Source: Candidatus Sumerlaeota bacterium (GTDB taxonomy: Bacteria > Sumerlaeota > Sumerlaeia > JADFCT01). Taken from it: 25,814 nt of DNA. Under the pieces are notes generated by a model, which saw only the letters and a list, made by a program, of their open reading frames with translations, made no database searches and was not told the origin of the DNA. This document shows, one piece after another, positions 6,691-17,900 of the stretch. Within the stretch, counting starts at the first letter, position 1. Each line of letters begins with the position of its first letter. Location: the NCBI GenBank assembly GCA_026398575.1, contig JAPLSP010000668.1, positions 1 to 25,814 of the forward strand, given 5' to 3'. The position numbers and the translations under genes are program-made.

Positions 6691-7959
6691 ATGGCGATGC
6701 AGTTGAAATGGAAAACGAATCTTTGGAGAGCGACCTTTATCCTTCTACTATCAGCGCTCATTCTTTTGCCTCAGATTGTCTTTGCTGAAAGCATAAGTCT
6801 GGAGGCTTTGCTGCGGCCGCTTGCTTATTTGGATCTTTCACAGATATATGACCAGTATGCAGCGATTATTGATCTGTTTATTTATACTCTGATTTTTGTG
6901 GGTGTGGCGCGGGTGAGTTTTGAGAGGCGGTTTCCGGGAAGGGCTGGAAAAGCTCTGTGTGTTGGAGTTGGTTTTGCGCTTGCGTTGGGATTGGCGGCGG
7001 CTGAGCGGCAGTATGGGTTTAGTCTGCGGTCGTTTGGGCCTATCGCCGCAGTGGTGTTGCTTCTTGTCTTGGGGGTTTTTATTCATCATTTTCTCCGCGG
7101 TTCGGGGGTGTCGAGGCTTCATGCGATCGCTGTTGCTTATGCGATTTTATTTGTGATTGTTTTGGGAGTCGCGCCCGAGGCTCTTATGAGCCTGGCCAAT
7201 AGCATGCCACTGGCAGGTTTGGTATTAGCGATTTTGTTTATTCTATCCTTGCTAAATACTCTGATGGCTTTATTGCCTTATCATAATATGAGACGGCTGA
7301 TTGATCCGGGTTACAGAAATGCGTTGCAGGATGATCCGGTACGAAGATGGGATGAAGAGGCGGCATATAAAGAGAAGCGCTTCATCAAGCGCAAGTTGCG
7401 TTCGGCGGCTAAAGAGGAAGAGAGCGAAGTGAGTGAAGAGGAACGCGATATTGATGAGGCAGGCGCCGAGATAAGGCGTCACGGAGCGGATCCTCGCAGA
7501 GTTCCGGCGATTTTGCATACTATTCAAAAGGCGATAGCCCGAGCCGAAGCATTGCGACGGCAAACGCACAATCTCCGTGACATGAATGAGCGCTTGAAAA
7601 GATACGACACCACCTTGTTCTCGCGAAAATCTCAGGAACGTCTGGCAAACATCGGTTCCGAGGCCAAGGCGCTCCTGGCCAAGGAAATACGGGACGAAGT
7701 TGAGCGATTGGATATCGAAGCCAAAGCGGACCGTATCGAGGAGACTCCGGATCGGCACGTCGAGGAACTGACGCGTACACTCGAAGCAGCGGCGGTCGCG
7801 CTTCAATCCGGCCAGCCTGACCGAGCCGCGCAGATCATCCAGGCATCCAAAGCTCCGCAGGAAGCCATCAGCAAGTTAGCCAATCTGATACGCAAGCTTG
7901 AAGAGTACCTTCTGGCGCTTGCGAAGAGCGACGTGCGAATCGAACGGAAGATGGCGTGA
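6691..7959 (+). CDS. Multi-pass membrane protein with charged coiled-coil C-terminus, unknown function
   Basis: Start placed at ATG 6691 (or 6697), because a hydrophobic segment (ATFILLLSALILLPQIVFA) follows directly. The frame is open upstream to an ATG at 6574, but that would put 39 hydrophilic residues before the signal. With the 6691 start the protein has 422 residues. About six hydrophobic helices occupy the first half: near 12-31, 60-78, 88-104, 113-133, 142-165 and 170-190. The second half is hydrophilic and strongly charged, with predicted coiled coil (KEEESEVSEEERDIDEAGAE, then ELTRTLEAAAVALQSGQPDR). I recognise no family. The topology suggests a membrane sensor or scaffold with a cytoplasmic tail. 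It is co-directional with, and 160 bases after, the AlbA_2 gene, and converges on the winged-helix gene. Confidence 0.6.
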   Translation: MAMQLKWKTNLWRATFILLLSALILLPQIVFAESISLEALLRPLAYLDLSQIYDQYAAIIDLFIYTLIFVGVARVSFERRFPGRAGKALCVGVGFALALGLAAAERQYGFSLRSFGPIAAVVLLLVLGVFIHHFLRGSGVSRLHAIAVAYAILFVIVLGVAPEALMSLANSMPLAGLVLAILFILSLLNTLMALLPYHNMRRLIDPGYRNALQDDPVRRWDEEAAYKEKRFIKRKLRSAAKEEESEVSEEERDIDEAGAEIRRHGADPRRVPAILHTIQKAIARAEALRRQTHNLRDMNERLKRYDTTLFSRKSQERLANIGSEAKALLAKEIRDEVERLDIEAKADRIEETPDRHVEELTRTLEAAAVALQSGQPDRAAQIIQASKAPQEAISKLANLIRKLEEYLLALAKSDVRIERKMA

Positions 7960-8044
7960 ACCTGTCTGAATTCCAGGATAATCCCAACCAACGATTCTCC
8001 ATCTAATACAGCCCGCTTCACGCCGAACAAAAACATCAGGAAGG

Positions 8045-8719
8045 CTATGACGGCAGCTTCATTCCCCACTTCCCGTTCTCATGAATAATCACGCCCTCCT
8101 TCTTTAGCATGTTCAGCAAATTGTAGATGTATTGCGGCCTCAGCGCCGGCAATGACTTTATGACCTCGGCGACCGGATGCAAATCATTGGTTTGTCCCAG
8201 GAATTCGAGAAGAAGCTGCTTTGCGGTCTTGCCACTTTTTTTCGTCGCGTTGACTTTACCCTTCTTGATCTTTGGCTCATCTACCGGCTTTGGCGTATTC
8301 GGGGCCTTCTTTTCGTCAATCCAATACACGCCCTGATCCGTCTCGATTTTTCCATCTTTAGCCAGTCGGCTCAAAGTCGTTCGAGCTTTGTTGATGTCCA
8401 GATTCAAGGTGGCGGCGATTTCACTTACCTTCGCAGCGGCTCCCGTCTTCTCAGTGAGAAATTCCACTATCCGTGTCGCTGCCGCTTTCCCGCGCCGCTT
8501 TCCCCTGGCTTTCCTCCCGGCTTTCTTCGCCGCTTTCGCCTGCCGATTTGCTTTTGGGGCAACATCATCTGTCACCGGCAGATCGTTAATCTCTTCCAAG
8601 CGTGCGATAAGTCGTCTCAGATCTTTAAGAAGCTTGGGAGTAATCTTCTGAAGGGAACGGTTGTAACTCAGGACTTCCACCATCTCTGCTATAGTTAGAT
8701 CTCCAACAGTCTTCATCAT
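8045..8719 (-). CDS. Two winged-helix domains joined by a Lys/Ala-rich linker
   Basis: The 224-residue protein starts at ATG 8719, preceded by GGAGG with good spacing. After a short helical N-terminus, a basic stretch at about 60-80 (RQAKAAKKAGRKARGKRRGK) resembles histone H1-like or AlgP-like tails. A first winged-helix-like unit spans about 80-135 (AAKVSEIAATLNLDINKART, then GVYWIDE). A second Lys-rich linker (about 142-165) leads to a second winged helix at 166-224 (DLHPVAEVIKSLPALRPQYI, then NGKWGMKLPS). This looks like a cytoplasmic DNA-binding protein, either a nucleoid-type factor or a regulator. No effector domain is seen. It has its own promoter and converges on the membrane-protein gene. 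Confidence 0.65.
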   Translation of the reverse strand: MMKTVGDLTIAEMVEVLSYNRSLQKITPKLLKDLRRLIARLEEINDLPVTDDVAPKANRQAKAAKKAGRKARGKRRGKAAATRIVEFLTEKTGAAAKVSEIAATLNLDINKARTTLSRLAKDGKIETDQGVYWIDEKKAPNTPKPVDEPKIKKGKVNATKKSGKTAKQLLLEFLGQTNDLHPVAEVIKSLPALRPQYIYNLLNMLKKEGVIIHENGKWGMKLPS

Positions 8720-8746
8720 GTCTTATCCTCCATATTTGAATGGGAT

Positions 8747-8776
8747 ATCTTACAAATTTCGCTTTGCTTGCGTCAA
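8747..8776 (-). promoter_or_regulatory. Sigma-70-like promoter for the winged-helix gene
   Basis: On the reverse strand, TTGACG (8776-8771) and TAAGAT (8752-8747) are separated by 18 bases. They would start transcription about 20 bases before the ATG at 8719. The -10 matches the consensus at four of six positions. Confidence 0.45.
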
Positions 8777-8823
8777 GCCCAAAAAGAAGGAAGAAAAGGG
8801 AGGATTACGGTTTGAAATTAAAC

Positions 8824-8861
8824 ACAACAGGGACGCGCTTCTCGGAACGCGTCCCCGTTGT
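8824..8861 (-). terminator. Intrinsic terminator of the giant gene
   Basis: Arms acaac-a-gggacgcg (8824-8837) and cgcgtccc-c-gttgt (8848-8861) form a 13-bp stem with one mismatch and a 10-base loop. On the reverse strand the stem is followed by GTTTAATTTC. It lies about 80 bases past the stop of the giant gene, as expected for its terminator. Confidence 0.7.
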
Positions 8862-8939
8862 CCTTCCGCTTCTTGCGCCGCTGATATAATACGCCGGCAT
8901 CTACCATTGCATTCCCACATTGCCTTCCCATATTGGGAA

Positions 8940-11900
8940 TCAGTAACGGCTCCATAGTCTGACCGCCGAGGCGCCTTCCGCGATTGTCCAGGTATCCGAC
9001 GCGTCACCGGCCAGTGGAATGCCTGCCAGGTCGCGGATGTTCGATCCGGCGGCTTGCAGCGTCAGGACGTACCGGCCCGGCTGCGAGTTTGGAACGTTGA
9101 AGGTAACCTGATGCCCATTGACGATTGTGAAGTTAATGATTCCCGGATATGGCGCGCCATCTTTGGTCAGGATGAAATCGGTAACGTCCACACCCGTCAC
9201 GTCTTCGCTGAAGTCCACCGTCACGAGCGCTCCGCCATCTATCGAGACCGGCTCAATCGTGGCCACCGGCGCTGTCTTGTCCACATACAACGCCGTATTG
9301 TTCACCGTCGTGCTGGTGTTGCCAGTCAGGTCTGTGCCGGTCATGGCGATCGTTGCGGTTGTCTCGGGATCGCCCGAAACGACAATGTAAGTATAGGTGT
9401 AGTTGTTTCCGGCCTTGCTTGTGGATGTCGCCGCATGACCGTTGACGGTCACCAACGGATCGGCCATCAAGACTTCGCTGGCCGTCAGCGACAGGGTCAC
9501 GGTCGTTCCGACCTGCACGCGCGCCGGGAGGGCCGACAGAAGCGTGAACGCGGGCGGCGTCCGGTCGAAGATGAGGTCATAGAGGTTTGAAGTTCCATTG
9601 CTGCGCGTCGGCGGGATCGCTGTCTGGCAGACATTCGCCGGAATGCGCACGGTGGCCGCGCCGTCGCCCAACGGACTGACGGCGAAGTCGTAATCCGTCC
9701 CCGAGCCGCTGAGCGAGCCAGGCACATAAGCGCAGTTGTTGAGCTGCAAGTCGCCCGGTTGAGTCTCGGGATCGAAACCCGCCACCGCGATCAGGAAATG
9801 GGCGTGGAAGTTCACTTGCGTCCGGCTGGTCAAACCGCCGTCGCTGACCTGCGCCGAGGCGATCGTGACCTGAATGATCGTGGCGTCTTTTATGATGCTC
9901 CATTGCGCCAGGGCGAACGCGTTGCCCGCCGCGTCGAGGATGGTTGAGCCCGAAGTTCCATAGAGCGCAATATTGAGCACCACAGGTCCCGAGCCAAAGA
10001 CATCATTGATGGCGAAGGCGTAGGTCTTTTGATCGCCGCTTGAGTTGGCGACGCCTGTCGCCCACCAAGTCTGGCCGCCCGAGGTGATGACGAGCTTGTC
10101 GGCCGTCACACCCGTCACAGGCTCGGAGAATGTGATCGTGGTCGCCACAACCGTCCCGACGACGCTGCCGCTCGTCGGATCCACGTTCGCCATCGGATCG
10201 AAGGTCGGCGCTACGCTGTCCACCCAGATGATCCCGCCGGTCGCGGTAACCGTCATGGGATTGCCCATCAGATCCGCAATGCCCGCCGGATCCGTCAGGT
10301 TCAGTTGCAGATAGCCGCCTGTGGCGTTGGTGGAAATCAGGTTGCCGACCGTCACCTGCCAGACCGTTGCAGACGGCGTTCCACCAACGTTGCTGACGGC
10401 GGTGATCGAGCCGCTGGCGAAACCATCGAGCGACACGAACGCGAAGTTCGCCTGCGCCACGCCCCAGACCGGCTTGCTGAACGTCACGTCGTAGATGACG
10501 CTCGTCGCCGAGGTCGGCGCGCTGGCGCCGTCGCGCGGAATAATGCTGATGACGACGGGCGCCTGATTGTCGAGGTTATAGATTTCGCCGGCGAAAGGTT
10601 TGTTCGTAAGCGGCGTGAGATAAGTGGCTTCGGCGATGTCGGACGCAGCGTTGAGGACCAGTTGTATCTGCCCCACGCCGATGCCCGTGTTGGCCGTCAC
10701 CACGACCGTGGCGCCTCCCGGAATGACCGACTGAAGCGCCGGCGCGCCCGTGAAGGCGCCCGTCGTCACAAGGTCGAAGTCCGTCAGGTCAACGTTGACC
10801 ACCGGCTGCGTAAACGTCGCCAGCCACTGCACGGCGCCCGCGCTCGTTGGATCGCTGTCCATCCGCGTGAGCGAAATTATGCTCACCGGCGTGGCGCCAC
10901 GGAGCACGGCGCTCGCCAGAGGAACGGCAACGTCCGTATAATCGAGCGAGCCGACGTAGTCGCCAAGCGTCGCCGGGGAGAACCGCAGCGTCATGACGGC
11001 GTTCGTGTCCGGCAGCAACATCCCTGTGAATGAAGTCACCAGCGCGAAGGGCGCGCCCGTTACGGCCCACTTGGCGGCGTCGAACGTATAGGTGATATTG
11101 CCCTGGTTCGAAAGCGCGATGTTCGAGGTGACGCTGGCGCCCGCGTTCACGATTCCGAAGTGGAACGGATTGGGCGAGAGCGTGATATTGGGCTGGGCCA
11201 GTTCGTAGGCGCCGTCGTCCGGAAGGCCCGCAGCCGAGACGAGACGCCAGTTATAAACCTTGTCCTGAAGAGGAATCGTCAGCCCTGCCAAGGTCAGAGT
11301 CGCGTTGGCGGCAAGCTGGGCTGGCGTCATTCCCGTGTTGATTCCATCCGATCCCACCTGCAGCTGATAAGGATCGGCGCCGCTCCCGAGGAAGAGCGCC
11401 GTTCCCGCAGCCGGATTGTTGTTTTCGCAATTCAATACTGCCATGCCGCCGAAGAGGCAATTATAGGCGCGCGCGTACGTTCCCGCTGTGTTGGTGGAGG
11501 CGTCCACGGCCGTCTCGGTTGCGCCGCCAGAGAAGAGGCAGTTGACCAGGAGGTTCTTGTCCTGCATGCCGACGTTGGCATAGAGATACAAGCCGGTGTA
11601 GTTGGCCGGAGTTCCGCCGCTTTGGACGTTGTTGGCGAACGTGCAGTGGACGAACCGCAATCCGAGTGTGTTGCCATCCGCAAAGGCCACGACGCCCGGA
11701 CCGTAGGCGGTGTTATTGTCGAACAGGCAGTTTTCGGCAGTGAGTTGGGTTGCGATGCTTGTGAAGAACTGTATGACCGCGCCGCCGCCGCCGGATGTCG
11801 TGCCGAGGCCGCTATTATAGGTGAAGCGCGAACGCCGCAGAACGACCAGTGGAGCGCTGTTGCGCACATAGATGCAAGTGCCGTTCCAACCGGTGATGTT

Positions 11901-14900
11901 CTTATTGGCCTGGAAGCAGGAATCTTCGACCAGCAATGTGCTTGCCCCATCAAGGCGGACGGCTCCGCCGGCGCCTGTGCTAATGACCTGATTATTGATG
12001 AGCGTTGACGCGGATATCATCACGCGCCCGGCGCCGTTGTAATGAATCCCGCCGCCCGCGTAGTTGGCGGTGTTCGAGTCAATCCGGCTGCGCTTGATCG
12101 TCAAAAAGCCTCCGCTGCATCCGATGCCGCCGCCCATGGAGGCGGTTCCGGTTTGCGTCTTGTTATTCGCCACAATGCAGCGATCGAGCGTCAGGAAGGC
12201 GCTGACGCAGTAGATGCCGCCACCCCAGTTATTGGAGTTGTAGAGGCCGTTTTCGATGGAGAAGCCGTCGAAGGTGACGCTGTCGGCGACATTGATATTG
12301 AAGCAGCGGTTTGCGCTACGGCCATTGACCGTTGTCACGTTGTCGCTCCAGAGCAGAGCCGGATTGCGGTCGTTGAGCCCCGCCTCGCTTCCGTCTCCGA
12401 CAAAGCCGCCGTAGATGCGCATGGCCCTGGTGATAGAGCCCTCGGCCATCATGTCATGCGAGCCCCGGGCCATGAAGATGACGCCGCCTGCGGTGACGTT
12501 TGCCAGCGCGTTGGCCAGCGTCGTTGCGTCGGCCCAGGAGGTTCCGGCGCCGACTCCATTCACTTTCACATACATATCGGCTGTGATATCCGGAGGATTG
12601 CCGGAAGGAGCGCCCAATGCGTTTTCGTAGGCGCCAATGTCCGGAGCGCTTCCGAGCGGTTGCGGCCGGCTTTGGCTGTCATAATCGTCCGCCGGCGCGA
12701 TGTATCCGGCGAAGGCCTGCGCGCCGGCGCCAATGGCCGGCGACCCGTTTTGAAGATGAAGATTCGTAGCCGAAATAAATCCCGGATTTGCCGCGATGCA
12801 ATTGACCGGTTGCGCGTCAACAATGAGATTGGCGCCGTCCGGCGAGGTCAGGCAGTTGGCGACGTTGATCAGATCGCCGTTTCCCGAGCTCTTTACCGCG
12901 AGGCGATGGCCGGCGAAAATGCAGTTCATAACGACGTTCTTGGTGGGGGCGTTGTTCGGCAGATACAGGCAGTCATAAAAGTTGGCGCCTGCCTGGCGGT
13001 TGTTGACGAACGTGCAGTTGATCATTTGCACTCCGCCCGTGTCGCTGGCGGCATTAACGACAGTTCCCGCGCCGGTCGAGAAGTTGTCTTTGAAGACGCA
13101 GTTGATCGCCGTCAGGGGCGAGTTCGCTGTGGGAGTGTTGTTATTGACGAAAAACACTCCTCCGGTTGACGTGGACATGTTTCTGGTGAACAGGCAGCGG
13201 GTGAAGGTAGTGGGCGTATTGCTGTTGCGAAGCTGCAATACGCCTCCGCTTGAGGCGGTGATATTCAGATCGAAAATGCAGGCGGTGCAGATGAGATACC
13301 CGGCGTCAATGCGCAGTGCGCCGCCGCTCGCAATGCCATTGCTTTTCACGAACGTGCACGTGGTAAAAGTGGCATAACCCGAGGCTACGTACACGGCGCC
13401 GCTGACGTACGTCGCCGTGTTCGATGTGAACGACGATCTAGTAACCGTCAGCGCCGTGGCTGCTTTGGTGAAGGATATCGCGCCGCCGCCGCCGGCGGCC
13501 GTTCTCTTGGCGTAATTGTTGTCAAACGAGCAGCCATCCACCGTCATGGTCCCTCCGGTGTGATAGATGGCGCCGCCCGAGCCAGCGGCCGCCAAGACAG
13601 AGGTGGCGTTGCCATAGAAGACGCAGGAATAGTACTCCGCCGTCGTCGTCCCCGTGATATTGATGGCGCCGCCGTCGGAGAGAGAGGTGTTGCTTGTCAC
13701 CAGGCAGTTGGTCATTTTGATGGGTCCGCCGGTCTGCGCTATGGCGCCGCCTTGAAAGCTCGATGCGTTGCTGGTGATCGTGCAATTGGTCAGCGTCCCT
13801 GCGCCAACCATGTCGCCATAAATAGCGCCGCCGCCGCCGCCGCCGCCGGACAAAGTGCCGCCGGCGGTGTTGTTGAAGAATGTACAATTGTCAACAATCA
13901 GATTCGGTGTGCCTGTCGTGTACAAGCCGCCGCCCCTTGCCACGGTTGCCCCCCATGCGGAGTTATTGGTGAAGACGCAGTTGCGAATGGTCAATTGCAC
14001 ATTGGCATAGCTGAAGAGGCCTGCGCCGTCTCCGATGGAATAGCCGTTTGCCACATTCACGCCGTCCAAGATCAGATAGCCAATGCTTTGAACCAGGAAT
14101 GCGCGGCAGAGCCTTCCCGCCGTGACCGTCGTTGGATTGGACATGAAGTTTACCGGGCGGCCATTCGCGACGCCGAGGGTGGCGGTGGTTGTCACGTTCG
14201 GCACACAGCCGCCATAGATGCTCATCGCCTTGGTGATCGTAATGGTTTGCACAATCGAGTGGGATTCATTCGAGACGAAGACGATGCCGCCTGTCGAGAC
14301 GTTGGCGATGGCATTGACCAGCGTGGCGGCGTTTGCCCACGATGAACCGTCGCCGACGCCACCGACTTTCGCATAGCGGACGTCCGCTGCCGGAGCGCCG
14401 GGACTGGGGCTGTTGAGGCTGTTTTCATAGGCGCCGATATCCACCGGTGTCCCCCGAAGCGTTCCTTCGATGTCCGTCGCGGGCGCGATCCAAGCGCCAC
14501 TGGAAGCCGCGCCCGCGCCGATGGCGGGCGAGTAGTTTTGCAGATGGTAATTGCCGCCCGCTGTGTTCACGAATGCCGGATCGGCGGCAATTGTCCCGAC
14601 CGTCTGGCAGTCAACCAGCGTATTGGGGGTGTTGATTCCAGTCAGCGAATTGACGACGGTAACAAGCGGGGCGGCGCCATCGGTATCCACGGCGATGCGA
14701 TGGCCGTCGAAGATGCAGTTGAGCACGAGGTTGTTGGCCAGGCCGGCGCCGTTATCGAGATACAGGCCGTCCTCCATGTTCGCGTTGGTGGTGAAGTTAT
14801 TGACGAGCGTGCAATTGATAAACTTTACGCCCTGCGTGTTGCCCGGCGAATAGATGACGCCACCGGTAGCGCCGGCCTGATTTTTTGTAAAGAGGCAGTT

Positions 14901-17900
14901 GATCGCCGCAGCGGACGAGTTTGCTCCATTAAAGATATAGTAAACGCCGCCATTGCCGGTCACATAGTTGGCATTGAAAACACACGCCGTGGCCGTCGAA
15001 GGAACGTTGCTGTTCCGGATAAAAATGGCGCCGCCGTCCGCAGGCGTGTTGTTGTGGTCGAAGAGACATCCCGTCACTAACAGAGAACCGCCATCAATGC
15101 GAATGACACCCCCGCTGTTCACCGCCAGATTGCCAAGGAACGTGCAACTGGTCATATTCACTTGGGCGGTACAGTAAATGGCGCCGCCGCTATAGGTGGA
15201 CGTATTGGAGGTGAAGACGCAACGGGTGAGGGTAAGGGCTTTGGTCGCGTCGGTGAAGTAGATCGCGCCGCCGCCCGTGATGCCGGTGTTGTTGGACCAG
15301 TTGTATTGGAAGGCGCACTGATTCATGGTGACGTTTGTTCCCGCCGCCGCGAAGGCGCCGCCGCTGCCGCCGTAGTAGCCGTAAGACATGGCAAGGCCGT
15401 CGAGAACGACGGCGCCGGCGCTCGCGATGTTGAAGACGCGGACGGTGTTGTTGCCGGTCAACGTGGTTGGGTTATCCACCATGAACGTCGCAATGCGGTC
15501 CGAAGGAAGCCCCAATTTGCCGCCTTGGTTTTCCGAGCCGTCGAAACCGCCATAGATGGTGATGGTCGTGGCCGGTTGCAGCGGGTTATATTGTGTGTAC
15601 ACGCCCTTGAGCATATAGATCACGTCGCCGGTCTGATACTGCGCGACCGCGTTCTGGATCGTCGTCACTGGATGGCTGCGGAATATGCCGGGATTGGCGC
15701 CGCCTGGGAAGCCGTCGGGCGTCACAAACCAATCGGCGGCCGCATCGGTCCAGCCGAGCAGCGTAACAGTAATTGAAGGCGCGATGGGATCGTCGCTCAG
15801 GATCGTGATGACGCCGGAGGTATTGACAACGGTGGAACGATCGAATGAGACATTGGCCGTGATGACTTCGCCCACCGCCATCGTGTAGGGCATCACCAAC
15901 GGCGTTCCAAAAGCATCGGTAACGCTCGTGAGCGAGAAGACCGCCGGCGTTCCGGGATTCGTGACCGTCACACTTTGAACCTGCCGCGTTCCCGCGCTCT
16001 GGTTCTTGATCGTGAACGTGGTTGTGAGCGGGGTGACGTTGACGGCGCTCCTCATTTTGACCGGATCGCGGCTGACGCTCAGCGAACCCGGGAGATAAAT
16101 CGTGCCGGTCGTTCCCGCCAGGCCGGGATTGGCTGTTCCGCGCGGTAGTCCGGGCGCGACGGATAGAACCGCCGCGGCGCCCATGGCCGGGGCTGCATTG
16201 GAATAGACAGCAATGCGTCCGCCGCCGCCGCCGCCGCCGCCATAAATTCCAGTAGAGGTGACGCCTGCGCCATCGCCGCCGTTGGCCTGAACCGTTCCAT
16301 TGATGGTCATGTATGGGGCCGAAAGCAGGACGGAGCCGCCCGAGCCGCCGCCGGCGGCATTGAAGTTGGCGCCCGCGTCGCCGCCGCCCACGCCGCCATT
16401 GGCGCTGACCGTTACAGCCGGCATGATTGTCAAAACTCCGGCCGCCGCCAGCTCGATGCCGCCGCCGCCGGCAGCGCCGCCTTTGCGATTCGAGGCGCCG
16501 GCGCCGCTGCCTGCCAGCAAATCATAGAGTGGGGCAGAGCCATAAGCCACGCCTGCTGTTCCATTCGGCAGCTGCCCGGTCCCGCCTGCGCCGCCATATC
16601 CCGCGCCGCCCGTACCGGCGTCGTTATATCCTGCGCTACCGCCGGCGCCGCCACCATTGGAAGAGCTGTTCACGGATGTTTCCAGCACGCAATGGCCGCC
16701 CTTGCCGCCGCCGGCCAAGCCGAAGCCCTCGACCAGGTCGCCGCCGCCGCCGCCATTGGCTGCAAAGTTGGCGCCGATCGTCAGATCGCTTTGCGAAAGG
16801 ATCGCCAGAGGATAGCTGCCCGTGACCGTGGGGGTATTGCTCAGATAGAACGACGAGAATGGAAACACTGCAACGAGCGTTCCGCTGCTGGTCATGACGT
16901 GCATGCCGCGCGCCACCGTCGCGCCCGTGATCGTGGCCAGGCATGCGTCGGTGTCGAGAGTGTTCAGGGACTGGCCTCTCGTCAACGAGCCAATCGCCGT
17001 GAAATCAGCGGGATTGAAGCGCGCATAGACGGTGTTCGCAGGGGCAAAGCCGTCTTTCTGAACATAAACCGTGCCTTTGGCGCCCGGCTCGCCATTCTGA
17101 ACAATCGTGGAATATCCGCTTGCGCCTTTCGCGCCGGCCGTCACTGTGACAGCGCCGCTACCCGTGAAGGCGCCACTATAATATATGGCGATGCGTCCGC
17201 CGCCGCCGCCGCCGCCGCCGTACACCGTGGCGAAATTGTTGGTATTGGAACCGCCCACGCCGCCGTTGGCCGAAAGCGCGCCATTGAGCGCGATATTGAC
17301 GGCGCTCAAGCGGATGGCGCCGCCCGCGCCGCCGCCGCCGCCCGAGTATGTCGAGGTCGTGTTGATCGAAGACTGCGCTGCGCCGTTGGCCGAGAGGGTC
17401 ACGCCGGTGTTGATCGTCAGCGTGCCGGACGACTCCAGCGCCATCGCGCCGCCGCCGCCGCCGCCGCTCTGGTTGATGCCGTTATTGCATGAGCCGCAAC
17501 CGCCGCCGCTGCCGCCTTGCAGCGCGCTCAATAAATAATCCCCATAGACCGTGCCAGTCGTGCCGCCGATACTCGTATTGCCCAAGCCGCCACGTCCGCC
17601 GAAACTGCCGCCCTGGCCGCGGTTATCCTGCGCGCCGAACCCGCCGCCTGTTCCCAAACCGCTGGTCCCGGAATAAGTCGCCGCGTCCGTGAAGATGATG
17701 TCACCGCCACTGAACCCACCCGCGCCTCCCGATCCGCCGGCATTGGTGCGGGGATAAACGCCGCTCGGGAAGGTATCATTGAATCCGGCGAGGCCATTCA
17801 AAGCGATGTTCACGCCGATCGTCATGTCCGCCTTGCTCAAAAGCGCAAGAGGACGTGTGCCCGTTGTGGTCACCGTGCCGGTACTCAGATTAACCGAATC

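Noticed and set aside
5997..6761. 254-codon reverse frame over the AlbA_2 gene and its 3' junction
   Set aside because: It lacks domain features and mirrors the VKTP repeat as Val/Leu/Thr repeats. The forward frame is well supported.
6574..7959. Earlier ATG at 6574 as the start of the membrane protein
   Set aside because: It would place a hydrophilic 39-residue stretch before the signal-like helix and overlaps the debris at 6480-6629. ATG 6691 gives a normal N-terminus.
12042..13169. Long forward open frames opposite the giant gene (also 10305-11033, 11160-12008, 13560-14345, 16692-17492)
   Set aside because: They arise from the GC-rich, Gly/Ala/Thr-biased codons of the reverse-strand gene. 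Their translations are Arg/Ala/Val-rich without motifs, and the reverse frame is continuous with clear domains, promoter and terminator.
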